From assembly GCF_015767275.1 (NCBI RefSeq), contig NZ_JADWMY010000004.1:287419-351418 (forward strand): 64,000 nt of DNA, given 5' to 3'. A program made the position numbers and the translations under genes. The DNA comes from Herbaspirillum sp. AP02 (GTDB lineage Bacteria; Pseudomonadota; Gammaproteobacteria; Burkholderiales; Burkholderiaceae_D). The notes under the pieces were generated by a model, which made no database searches, was not told the origin of the DNA, and worked only from the letters and a program-made list of their open reading frames with translations. Below, in pieces: positions 24,634 through 33,773 of the stretch (position 1 is its first letter; every line of letters starts with the position of its first letter).

Positions 24634-26094
24634 ATGAAACGACTGATCCTGACCTCCTCCCTGGCGCTGGGCGCGGCCATGCTGGCTGCCGCAGCCGCTT
24701 ACAACCTGGCGTATGCCGATGATTCGCTGACCGTCCCGGCACCGCCCCAGCCGCCGATGGGCGGGCGGCTGTTGAATCGCGAGACGGCACCCTTGCAAGC
24801 TTTCACGGTACCGCCGGCCGATGCCGCGCTGTCGCAACGCATCGCCCGCCAGGGCAGCCCCAGTGCCGACGACCAGTTGCTGCTGCGGGGGGCCTACCTG
24901 GCACGGGCCGGCGATTGCGTGGCCTGCCATACCAGCAAGGGCGGCGCGCCCTTTGCAGGCGGGCTGGCGCTGGCCTCGCCGCTGGGCGCGATCTATTCGA
25001 CCAATATCACGCCGGACAAGGAACACGGTATCGGTGACTGGAGCTACGAGGACTTTGCGCGTCTCATGCGCACCGGCGTCACCCGGGCCGGCTATACGGT
25101 CTATCCGGCCATGCCCTACCCTTCCTATTCGCGGCTGAGCGAGGAGGACATGCAGGCGCTCTATGCCTATTTCACCAAGGCGGTTACGCCCTCTGCCCAG
25201 GCCAATCGCGCCAACGACATCCCGTGGCCGCTGTCGATGCGCTGGCCGCTGGCGATCTGGCGCAAGCTGTTCGCGCCGACGCCCGCTCCTTATGTGGCTC
25301 CCCCTGCAGCAACGGCCGGCAGCGACCAGGAACTGGCGCGGGGCGCCTATCTGGTGGAGGGACTGGGACATTGCGGCAGCTGCCATACGCCGCGCTCGAC
25401 TACGCTGCAGGAGAAATCGCTGCGCGACGATAGCAGTCGCCTGTACCTCTCCGGCGGCCAGGTGGTGGATGGCTGGAACGTGCCGTCGCTGCGCAACGAA
25501 CACGGTGGCGGCATCGCCGGCTGGAGCCAGGCCGATCTGGTGGAATTCCTGCGCACCGGACGCAACCAGTTCACGGCCTCCTTCGGCGCCATGAATGATG
25601 TGGTCGAGCATTCCATGCAATACCTGACCGAGGCCGATCTCAATGCCATCTCGCGCTACCTGTTGCGTCTGTCGCCGCGCAACGATGCGGCCCCCTATCG
25701 CTATGACGAAGTGAGCGCCACGGCCGCCTACGAGGGCCGCCCGCAGACGCCGGGGGCGGCGCTCTACCTGGATCGCTGCGCGGCCTGCCACCGCAGCAAC
25801 GGCACCGGCTATGGCAAGGCCTTCCCGGCGCTGGCCGGTAATCCGGTGCTGCAGACGCAGGACGCCGGTTCGGCCATCCGCATCATCCTGCAGGGCGGTC
25901 GCCAGCCGGCCACCGATTCGGTCAAGGGTGGACTGGTGATGGCGCCGTATGCGCAATTGCTCAACGACCAGCAAGTGGCGGAGGTGACCTCGTATATCCA
26001 GACCGCCTGGGGTAATCGTGGGGCGACGGTGTCGGCGGCCGATGTGGCAAAGATCAGGAAGACGGCGAAGCCGGTGGAAGAACGCGCACCGTGA
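24634..26094 (+). CDS. Triheme cytochrome c subunit of the membrane-bound dehydrogenase
   Basis: 486 residues from the ATG at 24634 (a GTG at 24616 overlapping the GMC stop is an alternative). Signal peptide at residues 1 to about 28. Three class I heme sites: CVACH (95-99), CGSCH (247-251) and CAACH (382-386), each followed by a distal Met region. Length and spacing match the cytochrome subunit of gluconate/sorbitol/fructose dehydrogenases, which passes electrons from FAD to ubiquinone. Last gene of the operon; a hairpin at 26235-26266 follows. Confidence 0.92.
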   Translation: MKRLILTSSLALGAAMLAAAAAYNLAYADDSLTVPAPPQPPMGGRLLNRETAPLQAFTVPPADAALSQRIARQGSPSADDQLLLRGAYLARAGDCVACHTSKGGAPFAGGLALASPLGAIYSTNITPDKEHGIGDWSYEDFARLMRTGVTRAGYTVYPAMPYPSYSRLSEEDMQALYAYFTKAVTPSAQANRANDIPWPLSMRWPLAIWRKLFAPTPAPYVAPPAATAGSDQELARGAYLVEGLGHCGSCHTPRSTTLQEKSLRDDSSRLYLSGGQVVDGWNVPSLRNEHGGGIAGWSQADLVEFLRTGRNQFTASFGAMNDVVEHSMQYLTEADLNAISRYLLRLSPRNDAAPYRYDEVSATAAYEGRPQTPGAALYLDRCAACHRSNGTGYGKAFPALAGNPVLQTQDAGSAIRIILQGGRQPATDSVKGGLVMAPYAQLLNDQQVAEVTSYIQTAWGNRGATVSAADVAKIRKTAKPVEERAP

Positions 26095-26234
26095 AGCCAG
26101 GAGAAAATGGCCTGGCACTGCTCCGTCCGAGGCCTTCATCACAACAGCTGCGGATACGGACATTCCTGCCGTGATCAAGAGCGCGATCTCTCCCGTGTGA
26201 TCTTTCCAGCATGGCGCCGGAATGCAATACGCAA

Positions 26235-26266
26235 GCGGAACGATCCTGTATCCAGGACCGTTCCGC
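26235..26266. terminator. Hairpin between convergent genes (probable bidirectional terminator)
   Basis: GCGGAACG pairs with CGTTCCGC and the inner TCCTG pairs with CAGGA across a single A-C mismatch, with loop TATC. It sits between the convergent cytochrome and alcohol dehydrogenase genes. Neither side has a long T-run, so efficiency is uncertain. Confidence 0.5.
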
Positions 26267-26284
26267 AAGCGTCGACAACCTGGA

Positions 26285-27334
26285 TCAGGCCGCCATGCTG
26301 GCGTTGTCGATCACGAAGCGGTACTTGATGTCACCCTTGAGCATGCGTTCATAGGCGGTGTTGATTTCCCCGGCGCGGATGAGCTCGATGTCGGCGACGA
26401 TGCCGTGCTCGGCGCAGAAGTCCAGCATTTCCTGGGTCTCAGGGATGCCGCCGATGAGCGAGCCGGCCAACGAGCGACGCTTCATGATGAGGTTGAAGAC
26501 ATTGGGTGAGGGATGCGGCGTGGCTGGCGCACCCACCAGGGTCATGGTGCCTTCGCGCTTCAAGAGACCAAGGAAGGCGTCCAGGTCATGGGGGGCGGCC
26601 ACGGTATTGAGAATGAAGTCGAAGCTCTGGGCATGCGCCGCCATCTCGTCGGCATTGCGTGAGACCACGACTTCATCCGCACCCAGTGCCTTGGCATCGG
26701 CGCGCTTGGACTCGGAGGTGGTGAAGGCCACCACGTGCGCCCCCATGGCGTGGGCAATCTTGATACCCATGTGGCCGAGGCCGCCGATACCGACCACGCC
26801 GACCTTCTTGCCGGGGCCTGCGCCCCAGTGGCGCAGCGGCGAATAGGTGGTGATGCCGGCACACAGCAAGGGGGCCACGGCAGCCAGGTCGGCTTCCGGA
26901 TGGCGGATACTCAGCACATAGCGCTCATGCACCACGATCTCCTGCGAATAGCCGCCCATGGTCCAGCCGGGAGCGTCCTCGGTCTTGCCGTTGTAGGTGC
27001 CGACCATGTTGTCGCAATAGTTTTCCAGGCCTTCATCGCAATCGGGGCAGGTCTGGCAGCTGTCGACGATACAGCCCACGCCGACCAGATCACCGACCTT
27101 GAACTTGCTGACGTGATCGCCCACCGCGGCGACACGACCGACGATCTCATGACCGGGGACGCAGGGGTATTGGGTGCCGGCCCATTCGGAACGGACCTGA
27201 TGCAGGTCGGAGTGGCAGATGCCGCAGTAGGCGATGTCGATCTGCACATCATGCGCGCCGGTGGCACGTCGGGTGATCTGCAGGTGCTCCAGTGGCTTGT
27301 CGGCTGCGTGGGCGCCGTAGGCATGTACTTGCAT
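26285..27334 (-). CDS. Zinc-dependent NAD(P) alcohol dehydrogenase (YahK/cinnamyl-alcohol dehydrogenase type)
   Basis: 349 residues from the ATG at 27334, preceded by AAGGAG. Catalytic zinc: the CGICHSDLH motif (about 37-45), GHE in PCVPGHEIVG, and the Cys in LLCAGITTYSPL. Structural zinc: CQTCPDCDEGLENYC. Cofactor motif GIGGLGHMG; residues after the beta-2 strand (FTTSESKRADA) resemble NADP-preferring YahK-type reductases. It likely reduces broad aldehydes in the cytoplasm. Single-gene unit with a 387-nt region upstream shared with xdhC. Confidence 0.93.
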   Translation of the reverse strand: MQVHAYGAHAADKPLEHLQITRRATGAHDVQIDIAYCGICHSDLHQVRSEWAGTQYPCVPGHEIVGRVAAVGDHVSKFKVGDLVGVGCIVDSCQTCPDCDEGLENYCDNMVGTYNGKTEDAPGWTMGGYSQEIVVHERYVLSIRHPEADLAAVAPLLCAGITTYSPLRHWGAGPGKKVGVVGIGGLGHMGIKIAHAMGAHVVAFTTSESKRADAKALGADEVVVSRNADEMAAHAQSFDFILNTVAAPHDLDAFLGLLKREGTMTLVGAPATPHPSPNVFNLIMKRRSLAGSLIGGIPETQEMLDFCAEHGIVADIELIRAGEINTAYERMLKGDIKYRFVIDNASMAA

Positions 27335-27721
27335 GGGAATCTCCTTGGTTGGGACTGGGATTGAAACGCGCGTAAGGACGGTCGTGAAAACGGCCGCGCA
27401 GACAGGCAGAGAGCCTGTCCGGGAACAGGGCATTGTGACGTGGCGGGAGGAGTGAAGACAGACCTATTCCGCTACGATTATTGCCTGAAATTCCACCGGT
27501 CCGCATGAAGCCGGATGACTGCATGCATGGCAAACGGGCAAACGGGGCCTGACAGCGAGCAGCGACTTTCCGGAGGGCAAGCAAGCAGGCCGGCCGATTC
27601 TGCCTCATCATGTGGGCCGGGATTCGCTGGTCCGGGGCTTGCTTGGTCTATTGGCCAACGCAATTAGTTCCGGCCACGATGCCGTGGCAGACTTGGTCCA
27701 TCACCGTATTTCGAACGCATC
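27335..27721. other. Divergent control region between adh and xdhC-type genes
   Basis: 387 nt with no credible gene. It contains an inverted repeat GACAGGC-N5-GCCTGTC at 27401-27419, 67 bp upstream of the alcohol dehydrogenase start, that could be an operator. Nothing else recognisable was seen, and no riboswitch or clear sigma-54 box. Confidence 0.5.
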
Positions 27722-28756
27722 ATGAACGACACCACTGATCTGAAGGTATTGCGCGCCCTGCATGAGTGGCGCCAGGCCGGCCGCAGCGCACTGCTGGCCA
27801 CTGTTGTCTCCACCTGGGGCTCGTCGCCTCGCCCGGTGGGCTCCCAACTGGCGATCCGTGACGATGGCCGGCTGATCGGTTCGGTGTCGGGGGGCTGTAT
27901 CGAGGATGACCTGCTGTTCCAATACATCAAGAACGCCCCCACTGCCTGGGGCCGCCCCGAGGCGCCGCAGCTGGTGCGCTATGGCATCGACGCCGACGAG
28001 GCACATCGCTTCGGTCTGCCCTGCGGCGGCACGCTGGAGCTGCTGCTGGAGTTCGATCCGCCGGCCGCGCCCTTGCAGGAACTGGTACTGGCGCTGGAAA
28101 GCGGGCAACTGGTCTGCCGCAGCGTCGACTGCCTTACCGGACAGAGCCGCATGGAAATCAGCCAGGCGCCGGCCGATCTGATCTTCGACGGCCAGACCCT
28201 GCGCCATACCATGGGGCCGGATTATCGGATGCTGCTGATCGGCGCCGGCATGCTGGCCGAATACCTGGCGACGATGGCGCTCTTCAATGACTTTGCGGTC
28301 ACCCTGTGCGATCCGCGTTCGGAATACCTGGGCGGCTGGGCGGTGCCGGGGGTGCGCATCGTCACCGACATGCCCGACGACGCCGTGCAGGCCTTCCGCC
28401 CCGATCAGCGCAGCTGCGTGATCGCCCTGACGCACGATCCCAAGCTGGACGACCTGGCGCTGATGGAAGCGGTTGCCAGTCCAGCCTTCTACGTGGGCGC
28501 CATCGGCTCACGCCGTAACAGCGCCGCCCGCAAGGACCGCATGATGACCCACTTCGGCCAGACCGAAGAAAGCCTGGCGCGCCTGCGTGGCCCTATCGGT
28601 CTTTATATCGGCAGCAAGACACCTTCCGAGATCGCGGTCAGCGTCATGGCCGAAGTGCTGGCCGTCAAGAATGGCGTGGCCGTGCCTGCGGCCATGTCGG
28701 TAGCGGCCATGAAGCAGGCACGCGTGACGGCTGAATCGTCGCCCTCCCCGACCTGA
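27722..28756 (+). CDS. XdhC/CoxF-family molybdenum cofactor insertion protein
   Basis: 344 residues. The N-terminal XdhC_CoxI domain (about 8-75) has LLATVVSTWGSSPRPVGSQL and SVSGGCIEDDLL. The C-terminal Rossmann XdhC_C domain (about 160-310) has LLIGAGMLAEYLATMA and YVGAIGSRRNSAARK. XdhC proteins bind, sulfurate and insert the molybdenum cofactor into xanthine-oxidase-family enzymes. Its client is probably the IorAB-type enzyme encoded convergently at 30.2-33.1 kb. The ATG at 27722 is used. Confidence 0.92.
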   Translation: MNDTTDLKVLRALHEWRQAGRSALLATVVSTWGSSPRPVGSQLAIRDDGRLIGSVSGGCIEDDLLFQYIKNAPTAWGRPEAPQLVRYGIDADEAHRFGLPCGGTLELLLEFDPPAAPLQELVLALESGQLVCRSVDCLTGQSRMEISQAPADLIFDGQTLRHTMGPDYRMLLIGAGMLAEYLATMALFNDFAVTLCDPRSEYLGGWAVPGVRIVTDMPDDAVQAFRPDQRSCVIALTHDPKLDDLALMEAVASPAFYVGAIGSRRNSAARKDRMMTHFGQTEESLARLRGPIGLYIGSKTPSEIAVSVMAEVLAVKNGVAVPAAMSVAAMKQARVTAESSPSPT

Positions 28757-28788
28757 AAAAAAACCGCCGCCCTGTGCAGGCGGCGGTT
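28756..28788 (-). terminator. Intrinsic terminator of the cytochrome/IorAB operon
   Basis: Read on the minus strand: a perfect 10-bp stem AACCGCCGCC/GGCGGCGGTT with a 7-nt loop, followed by eight T (the A-run at 28756-28763). It begins 27 nt after the stop of the cytochrome gene at 28815. The T-run lies on the minus-strand side only, so it is directional. Confidence 0.88.
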
Positions 28789-28814
28789 CCGGTACGACTT
28801 CCTCGCAAAGAGCC

Positions 28815-30173
28815 TCAGCGCATCTGCAGGACGATGGGATTGCTGCTGGCCGGATTGGTCCGTTCGCGCAGTTTGCTGACATCGTCCACCTTGACGGCAC
28901 CACCATGGTTTCCCCAGGACGTACGGATGAAACTGAGTACGTCGGCAATTTCGGCGTCCGATAACTGGCTGCGGAACGGTGGCATGCGGTAGGCATCGGG
29001 CACGCCGTCGGCGACTACCCGGGCCGAACCGTTCAATGTGACGTTGATGGCCGAGGCGTCTTCCTTGGCCAGCGACGACACGGCACCGGCCAGCGGCGGA
29101 ATCCAGGGAGCCCTGCCGCGTCCATCCACCGCGTGACAGGCTGCGCATTTGGCCATGAAGGTGCGCGCCCCGCTCCCCTCCAGCCGTTGCGGTGCCAGGG
29201 CGGCGGTGGTACTGGCGTCGTACTTCCAGGGGGTGCCATCGCGGCCGGGGTCGCCCGGCAAGGATTTCAGGTAATGCGCGACGGCCTTCAGATCGTCATC
29301 ACTCATGAACTGGGTGGAGTTGTTGAAGGCGTCGGCCATGGAGCCGAAGACCACGGCGTGCTGGTTGCGGCCGGTCTTGAGGAATTGCACCACTTCCTCT
29401 TCGCTCCAGCGGCCGATGCCGATATTGACGTCACCGCGCAGGCTGGGCGCATACCAGCCATCAAGGAGCGCGCCGGAGAGATAGAGCGGCTGGCCATCAT
29501 CCAGTCCCTTTTCGTTCATGGCGACGCCGCGCGGGGTGTGGCAACTGCCACAGTGGCCGGCGCCCTGGACGATGTAGGCCCCCCGGTTCCAGAGGGCATC
29601 CTTGCCTGGCTGCGGCTGATACGGTTGCGGGCGAGTGAAGGCCAGGTTCCAGAACGCCAGTGGCCAGCGCATGTCCAGCGGCCAGGGGATATCGCTCTCG
29701 CGATTGGCCTGCACCACCGGTTTGACGCCATGCATGAACCAGGCATAGAGCGCGCTGACATCTTCATCGGCCATCTTGGCGTAGGAAGGATAGGGCATGG
29801 CCGGATAGAGCCGGTGGCCATCGCGGGCCACGCCGTGTCGCAGGGCGCGGTCGAATTCGGCCAGGCTGTATTCGCCAATGCCGCTGGTGCGGTCAGGCGT
29901 GATGTTGGTGGCGTAGATGGCACCCAGCGGGGTGGCCATTTCCAGGCCACCGGCGAAGGGCTTGCTGTTGGGCGTGCTGTGGCAAGCCACGCAGTCGGCC
30001 AGGCGCGCCACGTATTCGCCGCGCTGGAGCAGTTCGGTCGAAGGCGCGGGCGGTGGCGCAGCGCCATCGAAGGGCGAGGCGGACGTGCGCAGGGCGACCC
30101 AGGCGGCGCCGACGATGAGCGCGACGAGGATCAGCAGGAAAACGCGCAGCTTCCCGGTTCTTGGAGTGGTCAT
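28815..30173 (-). CDS. Triheme cytochrome c, electron acceptor of IorAB-type oxidase
   Basis: 452 residues with an uncleaved-looking N-terminal membrane anchor or signal (residues 9-30, VFLLILVALIVGAAWVAL). Three heme sites follow: CVACH (61-65), CGSCH (208-212) and CAACH (343-347). It is the third gene of the minus-strand operon, after the two IorAB-type subunits. Such cytochromes take electrons from periplasmic molybdenum hydroxylases in place of NAD or oxygen. It is related in plan to the cytochrome at 24634 but clearly a different gene. Confidence 0.92.
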   Translation of the reverse strand: MTTPRTGKLRVFLLILVALIVGAAWVALRTSASPFDGAAPPPAPSTELLQRGEYVARLADCVACHSTPNSKPFAGGLEMATPLGAIYATNITPDRTSGIGEYSLAEFDRALRHGVARDGHRLYPAMPYPSYAKMADEDVSALYAWFMHGVKPVVQANRESDIPWPLDMRWPLAFWNLAFTRPQPYQPQPGKDALWNRGAYIVQGAGHCGSCHTPRGVAMNEKGLDDGQPLYLSGALLDGWYAPSLRGDVNIGIGRWSEEEVVQFLKTGRNQHAVVFGSMADAFNNSTQFMSDDDLKAVAHYLKSLPGDPGRDGTPWKYDASTTAALAPQRLEGSGARTFMAKCAACHAVDGRGRAPWIPPLAGAVSSLAKEDASAINVTLNGSARVVADGVPDAYRMPPFRSQLSDAEIADVLSFIRTSWGNHGGAVKVDDVSKLRERTNPASSNPIVLQMR

Positions 30174-30191
30174 GGATGCGTCAGTCCGCCG

Positions 30192-32444
30192 TCAGGCCTT
30201 GAAGGTGTAGTGGGACAGCGGCATGCTGCGGATGCGCTGACCGGTCAGATGCGCTACCGCATTGGCCACCGCGGGCGGCACGGCCGGCAGCGGCGGCTCA
30301 CCGATACCACCCATCTTGGCGCCACTCTCGATGACCTTCACATGCACGCGGGCCATGCGTTGGGGCGGCAGGATGGGATAAAGGTCGTAGTTGCGCGCCA
30401 CCCTTGCCCCTTCCTTGTAGACCACTTCTTCCAGCAAGACCTGCGACAGGCCCAGCGAAACGGCGCTGTTGACCTGGGCTTCGACGATGGCCGGGTTGAC
30501 GATGCGACCGGGGTCGATGGCTTCCCAGATGTCGTGCACGCGGACCTGGCCGTTTTCGATGGAAACCTCGGCAATGGCGGCAGTCTCGGTGCCGAAGGCC
30601 TTGGCCATGGCCACGCCGCGGGCGCGACGGCTGCCGTCGGGCGCGGTGAAGGGGCCGCGCTTCCAGCCGCCCGAGAGATCGACCGCTGCGCGCAAGAGCG
30701 CGGTCAGGCGCTCGTTGCCCAGCAACAGGCGCAGGCGCATTTCATAGGGGTCCTGGCCGCCCTTGTCGGCGAGCTCGTCGAGGAAGGCTTCATAGAAGAA
30801 GTCGTTCATCGAATTGCCCACCGAGCGCCAGTAACCCAGTACCGGCGGGTTTTTCACGAAACGCTGACCGATACGCTTGTGGGCGAACTGGTAGGACTTG
30901 CCGGCCAGGCCTTCGAGGGCGGTCGGGTCGATCTTGTTGCGCTTGTTGGCAATCGATTCGGTGGGGCCTTCGGTAGCACTGATGGCTTCGATGGCGATGG
31001 GGAAGCCTTTTTCATCCAGGCCGGCGCGGAACTGCACGACCGCCATGGGCCGCATGGTGTCGCGGGCGAACTCTTCCTCGCGGCTCCAGATCACCTTGAC
31101 CGGACGACCCACGGCCTTGGCCAGCTGGATCGCCTGCGGGAATACCATGGCGCTCTCGTAGAGGAAATGGCGGCCGAAGAAGCCACCCAGCAGCGGCGAG
31201 TGGATCTGGATCTTCTCCGGTGGCAAGCCGGTCTGCTTGGCGATGGCACCCTGGAACATCTCGGGCGCCTGGTTGGGAATCCACATTTCCAGCGTGCCAT
31301 CGGGATTGAAACGGGCGGTGGCCGAAGGCGGCTCCAGTTGCGCGTGATTCAGGTACTGGCTGCGGTAGCTGGCCTGCACCACGGTCTTGGCACCGGCGAT
31401 GGCCTTGTTCACGTCGCCTTCGTTCTCGGCCTCATCCACGGCAGCGGTGGAGCTGGCCAGTTGCGCGGCAAACTGTTCGGTGGAAAAGTCCGCCGGCACA
31501 TAGCGGCGGTCCGGTGCCGGGCCGGGGTCACTCCAGTCCACCTGCAGGGCTTCGACGGCGCGCTTGGCATTCCACCAGCGCTCGGCTACCACGGCCACCG
31601 CACCGGGTAGGCGGTGCACTGAATGCACGCCATTCATCTTGCGCACCTCGGCCTCGTTGCGGATGCCACCCACTTCCAGGCCCAGGCGCGGCGCATGTTG
31701 TACGGCGGCCTGGAGCATGTTCTCCACCTGGGTATCGATGCCATAGAGGGCGCGACCGGTGGACTTGTCCAGCACGTCCAGGCGCGCCAGAGGCTTGCCG
31801 ATCCAGCGGAACTGGCTGTCCTGCTTGAGCTTGATGGTGTCCAGCGGCGGATTGGGCAGGTCCAGCGCCTTGGGAGCAAGTTCGCCATAGCTCAGCGAAC
31901 GGCCGCTGGCGGCATGCACCACGCGGCCGGGTTCGGTGGACAGGCTCTCCAGCGGCACCTTCCATTGCGTGGCGGCCGCCTGCATCAGCAAATGGCGCGC
32001 CAGCGCGCCCACGCGACGCATGGTCGGATAGCTGGTGCGCACCGACATGCTGCCGCCGGTGATGCGAATACCGATGTCCATGACCTTGTACTGGTCGTTG
32101 GCGGGGGCGTTATGTACGACGAAACCGGCTGGATCGGCGTCGAGCTCCTCGCCCACGATCTGGGCCATGGCGGTGAAGATGCCCTGCCCGCCTTCGACGA
32201 AGGGACTTTGCAGATGGATGCTGTTGTCCGGGCGGATCTCAAGGAAGGCCGGCACCCGCGTGCCGGCGGCGGCAGGTGCCGCACTGCCCTGGGCACGGGC
32301 GTTGCCGGCCGGTAGCGCAAAGCCCAGTACCAGAGAGCCGGCAGCGGTGCCGGCGGAGGTCAGGAGAAAGTGGCGGCGCGAGACATTGACCGGCTCGCCA
32401 TCGGCTGGCAGGTCCTGGGCGGGAAGATCGTGCGAGGGGTTCAT
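30192..32444 (-). CDS. Molybdopterin-dependent oxidoreductase, large subunit (IorB/aldehyde dehydrogenase type)
   Basis: 750 residues from the ATG at 32444, preceded by AAAGGAGC; the open frame continues upstream but overlaps the small subunit. A Tat signal (VSRRHFLLTSAG, near 21-32) shows periplasmic export. The chain is the two-part xanthine-oxidase-type molybdopterin-binding domain (LEIRPDNSIHLQSPFVEGGQG, PLLGGFFGRHFLYE, YWRSVGNSMNDFFYEAFLDE). Family members hydroxylate isoquinoline or nicotinate or oxidise aldehydes; the substrate is not determinable. Its start overlaps the small-subunit stop (ATGA). Confidence 0.93.
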   Translation of the reverse strand: MNPSHDLPAQDLPADGEPVNVSRRHFLLTSAGTAAGSLVLGFALPAGNARAQGSAAPAAAGTRVPAFLEIRPDNSIHLQSPFVEGGQGIFTAMAQIVGEELDADPAGFVVHNAPANDQYKVMDIGIRITGGSMSVRTSYPTMRRVGALARHLLMQAAATQWKVPLESLSTEPGRVVHAASGRSLSYGELAPKALDLPNPPLDTIKLKQDSQFRWIGKPLARLDVLDKSTGRALYGIDTQVENMLQAAVQHAPRLGLEVGGIRNEAEVRKMNGVHSVHRLPGAVAVVAERWWNAKRAVEALQVDWSDPGPAPDRRYVPADFSTEQFAAQLASSTAAVDEAENEGDVNKAIAGAKTVVQASYRSQYLNHAQLEPPSATARFNPDGTLEMWIPNQAPEMFQGAIAKQTGLPPEKIQIHSPLLGGFFGRHFLYESAMVFPQAIQLAKAVGRPVKVIWSREEEFARDTMRPMAVVQFRAGLDEKGFPIAIEAISATEGPTESIANKRNKIDPTALEGLAGKSYQFAHKRIGQRFVKNPPVLGYWRSVGNSMNDFFYEAFLDELADKGGQDPYEMRLRLLLGNERLTALLRAAVDLSGGWKRGPFTAPDGSRRARGVAMAKAFGTETAAIAEVSIENGQVRVHDIWEAIDPGRIVNPAIVEAQVNSAVSLGLSQVLLEEVVYKEGARVARNYDLYPILPPQRMARVHVKVIESGAKMGGIGEPPLPAVPPAVANAVAHLTGQRIRSMPLSHYTFKA

Positions 32445-33052
32445 GCCTGCTCCTTTCCTGCCTTGGCTTTCTGGGTGCGGCTCCACTGGATGGCGGCCAC
32501 GGCACCGATACCCGCTACGGCAGCGGCGGCGACGGTGGTCTGGTTGACCCCGGCCGGGCCGCTGGGGGCTGCCGGCAGGGTCGATGCCGCTGCCGCAGGA
32601 GCGCCCTTGTTGCCGGAGAGGTCGTGCATGGCGGCCTTGATGGCGTTGTAGGTGCCGCAGCGGCACAGGTTGACCATGGCGGCGGCGATCTGCTCGTCGC
32701 TGGGCTGGGCGACCTGCTTCAACAGCGCGGTTGCGGCCATCACCTGGCCGGACTGGCAGTAACCGCATTGCGGAACCTGGTGCTTGACCCAGGCGTCGAC
32801 CACCTGCTTGCCTACCGGATCGGCGCTTACCGCCTCGATGGTGCTGACCTTGCGGCCGGCCATGGCACCCACCGGCATGACGCAGGAGCGCAGCACCTCG
32901 CCATCGACCATGACCGAGCAGGCCCCGCACTGGGCCAGGCCGCAGCCGTATTTGGTACCGGTCATGCCCAGTTCGTCGCGGATCACCCAGAGCAGGGGTG
33001 TATCGGCGTCGGAAGTGATCTGGTAAGTCTTGTCGTTTATCTGGAGTTCCAT
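32441..33052 (-). CDS. [2Fe-2S] small subunit of IorAB-type oxidase with C-terminal hydrophobic tail
   Basis: 203 residues from the ATG at 33052. Plant-type ferredoxin cluster: CGLAQCGACSVMVDGEVLRSC (about 41-61). Second cluster: QCGYCQSG and LCRCG. Family members are usually about 150-160 residues; this one adds roughly 45, a Pro/Ala linker then a hydrophobic segment (TTVAAAAVAGIGAVAAIQW) and a basic end. The tail could anchor the enzyme in the inner membrane. First gene of the operon with IorB-type subunit and cytochrome c. Confidence 0.92.
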   Translation of the reverse strand: MELQINDKTYQITSDADTPLLWVIRDELGMTGTKYGCGLAQCGACSVMVDGEVLRSCVMPVGAMAGRKVSTIEAVSADPVGKQVVDAWVKHQVPQCGYCQSGQVMAATALLKQVAQPSDEQIAAAMVNLCRCGTYNAIKAAMHDLSGNKGAPAAAASTLPAAPSGPAGVNQTTVAAAAVAGIGAVAAIQWSRTQKAKAGKEQA

Positions 33053-33149
33053 GGTTCCTGCCATCGGGGTTGAGAACGCAAACCAGGGCGGGACGCGGCC
33101 CTGGGGGAGCAAACGGACGCAGCAAGGCGAGCCCGTGCATGAGCATTAG

Positions 33150-33178
33150 CTCCCGCACGATGACGCATCACGCGGGAG
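33150..33178. repeat. Inverted repeat flanked by ATTAGC direct repeats
   Basis: CTCCCGC (33150-33156) and GCGGGAG (33172-33178) are inverted repeats. Outside them ATTAGC occurs on both sides (near 33145 and 33182). It lies 98 bp upstream of the IorAB operon start and 140 bp downstream of the DUF2442 gene. It could be an operator or a weak terminator for the upstream pair; there is no T-run. Confidence 0.4.
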
Positions 33179-33317
33179 GCGATTAGCTGACTTGGGCTTA
33201 ATGGGGATATTAGACGAACTAAGGAATTCCGTCGCAGAGCGGACGGATATGTGGTGCCGGTGGCGGTGGTGGCGGCAGTGGCAGGCCCCGTTGAACGAGG
33301 GGATTGCCAGCAGGTGG

Positions 33318-33773
33318 CTAGACGTCCTGCGGCAACTTGCGGGGCCGGCCGCCCTTCTTGCCGTTTTCACGCACGGCCAGGACCTTGGCCGCGCTGCTGC
33401 GGCTGCCGTTGCGCGTTGCGACCACCGTCGACGCCAGTTTCATCAAGGCCGGGCTGGCGGCCACCAGGCCGGCGATGGAGACATGCAGGTCGCGCTCTTC
33501 CAGGCACAAGGCACTGCCGGCGTATCCCAGTTCGATGCGCCCCAGTTCGCTGGCGCTGAGTTCGGCCAGCTCGGGGTAGTTGTCGATGGGCAGCAGGACG
33601 GCGGTCTTGTCGGCAAAACCGATGGCGATGGCTGCGAAGGCGGGAAGATAATCCACCTCCGTAGCCTGCAGGGCGGCGCCAGCGCGTTTGCTGCCTCGGG
33701 CCAGGGCCTGTGCGAGCAGATCTTCGGTGACGGGTGGATTGTCGCGTTTCTTCGCTTTGATGATGGTCATCAC
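33318..33773 (-). CDS. DUF2442-type protein, putative antitoxin partner of DUF4160
   Basis: 151 residues. The centre (AFAAIAIGFADKTAVLLPI to HVSIAGLVAAS) resembles DUF2442, and the C-terminus is strongly basic (GKKGGRPRKLPQDV), suggesting DNA binding. Its start overlaps the DUF4160 stop by ATGA, so the two are coupled. DUF4160-DUF2442 pairs are a proposed toxin-antitoxin arrangement. DUF2442 similarity here is by pattern only, so the family call is moderate. Confidence 0.6.
   Translation of the reverse strand: MMTIIKAKKRDNPPVTEDLLAQALARGSKRAGAALQATEVDYLPAFAAIAIGFADKTAVLLPIDNYPELAELSASELGRIELGYAGSALCLEERDLHVSIAGLVAASPALMKLASTVVATRNGSRSSAAKVLAVRENGKKGGRPRKLPQDV

Noticed and set aside
24553..26268. 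Minus-strand frame (571 codons) opposite the triheme cytochrome
   Set aside because: Antisense shadow; the plus strand carries three heme motifs and a signal peptide.
29133..31610. Long plus-strand frame (825 codons) opposite the IorB-type and cytochrome genes
   Set aside because: Antisense shadow from high GC third positions; no ribosome site and no family similarity, while the opposite strand encodes two clear enzymes.
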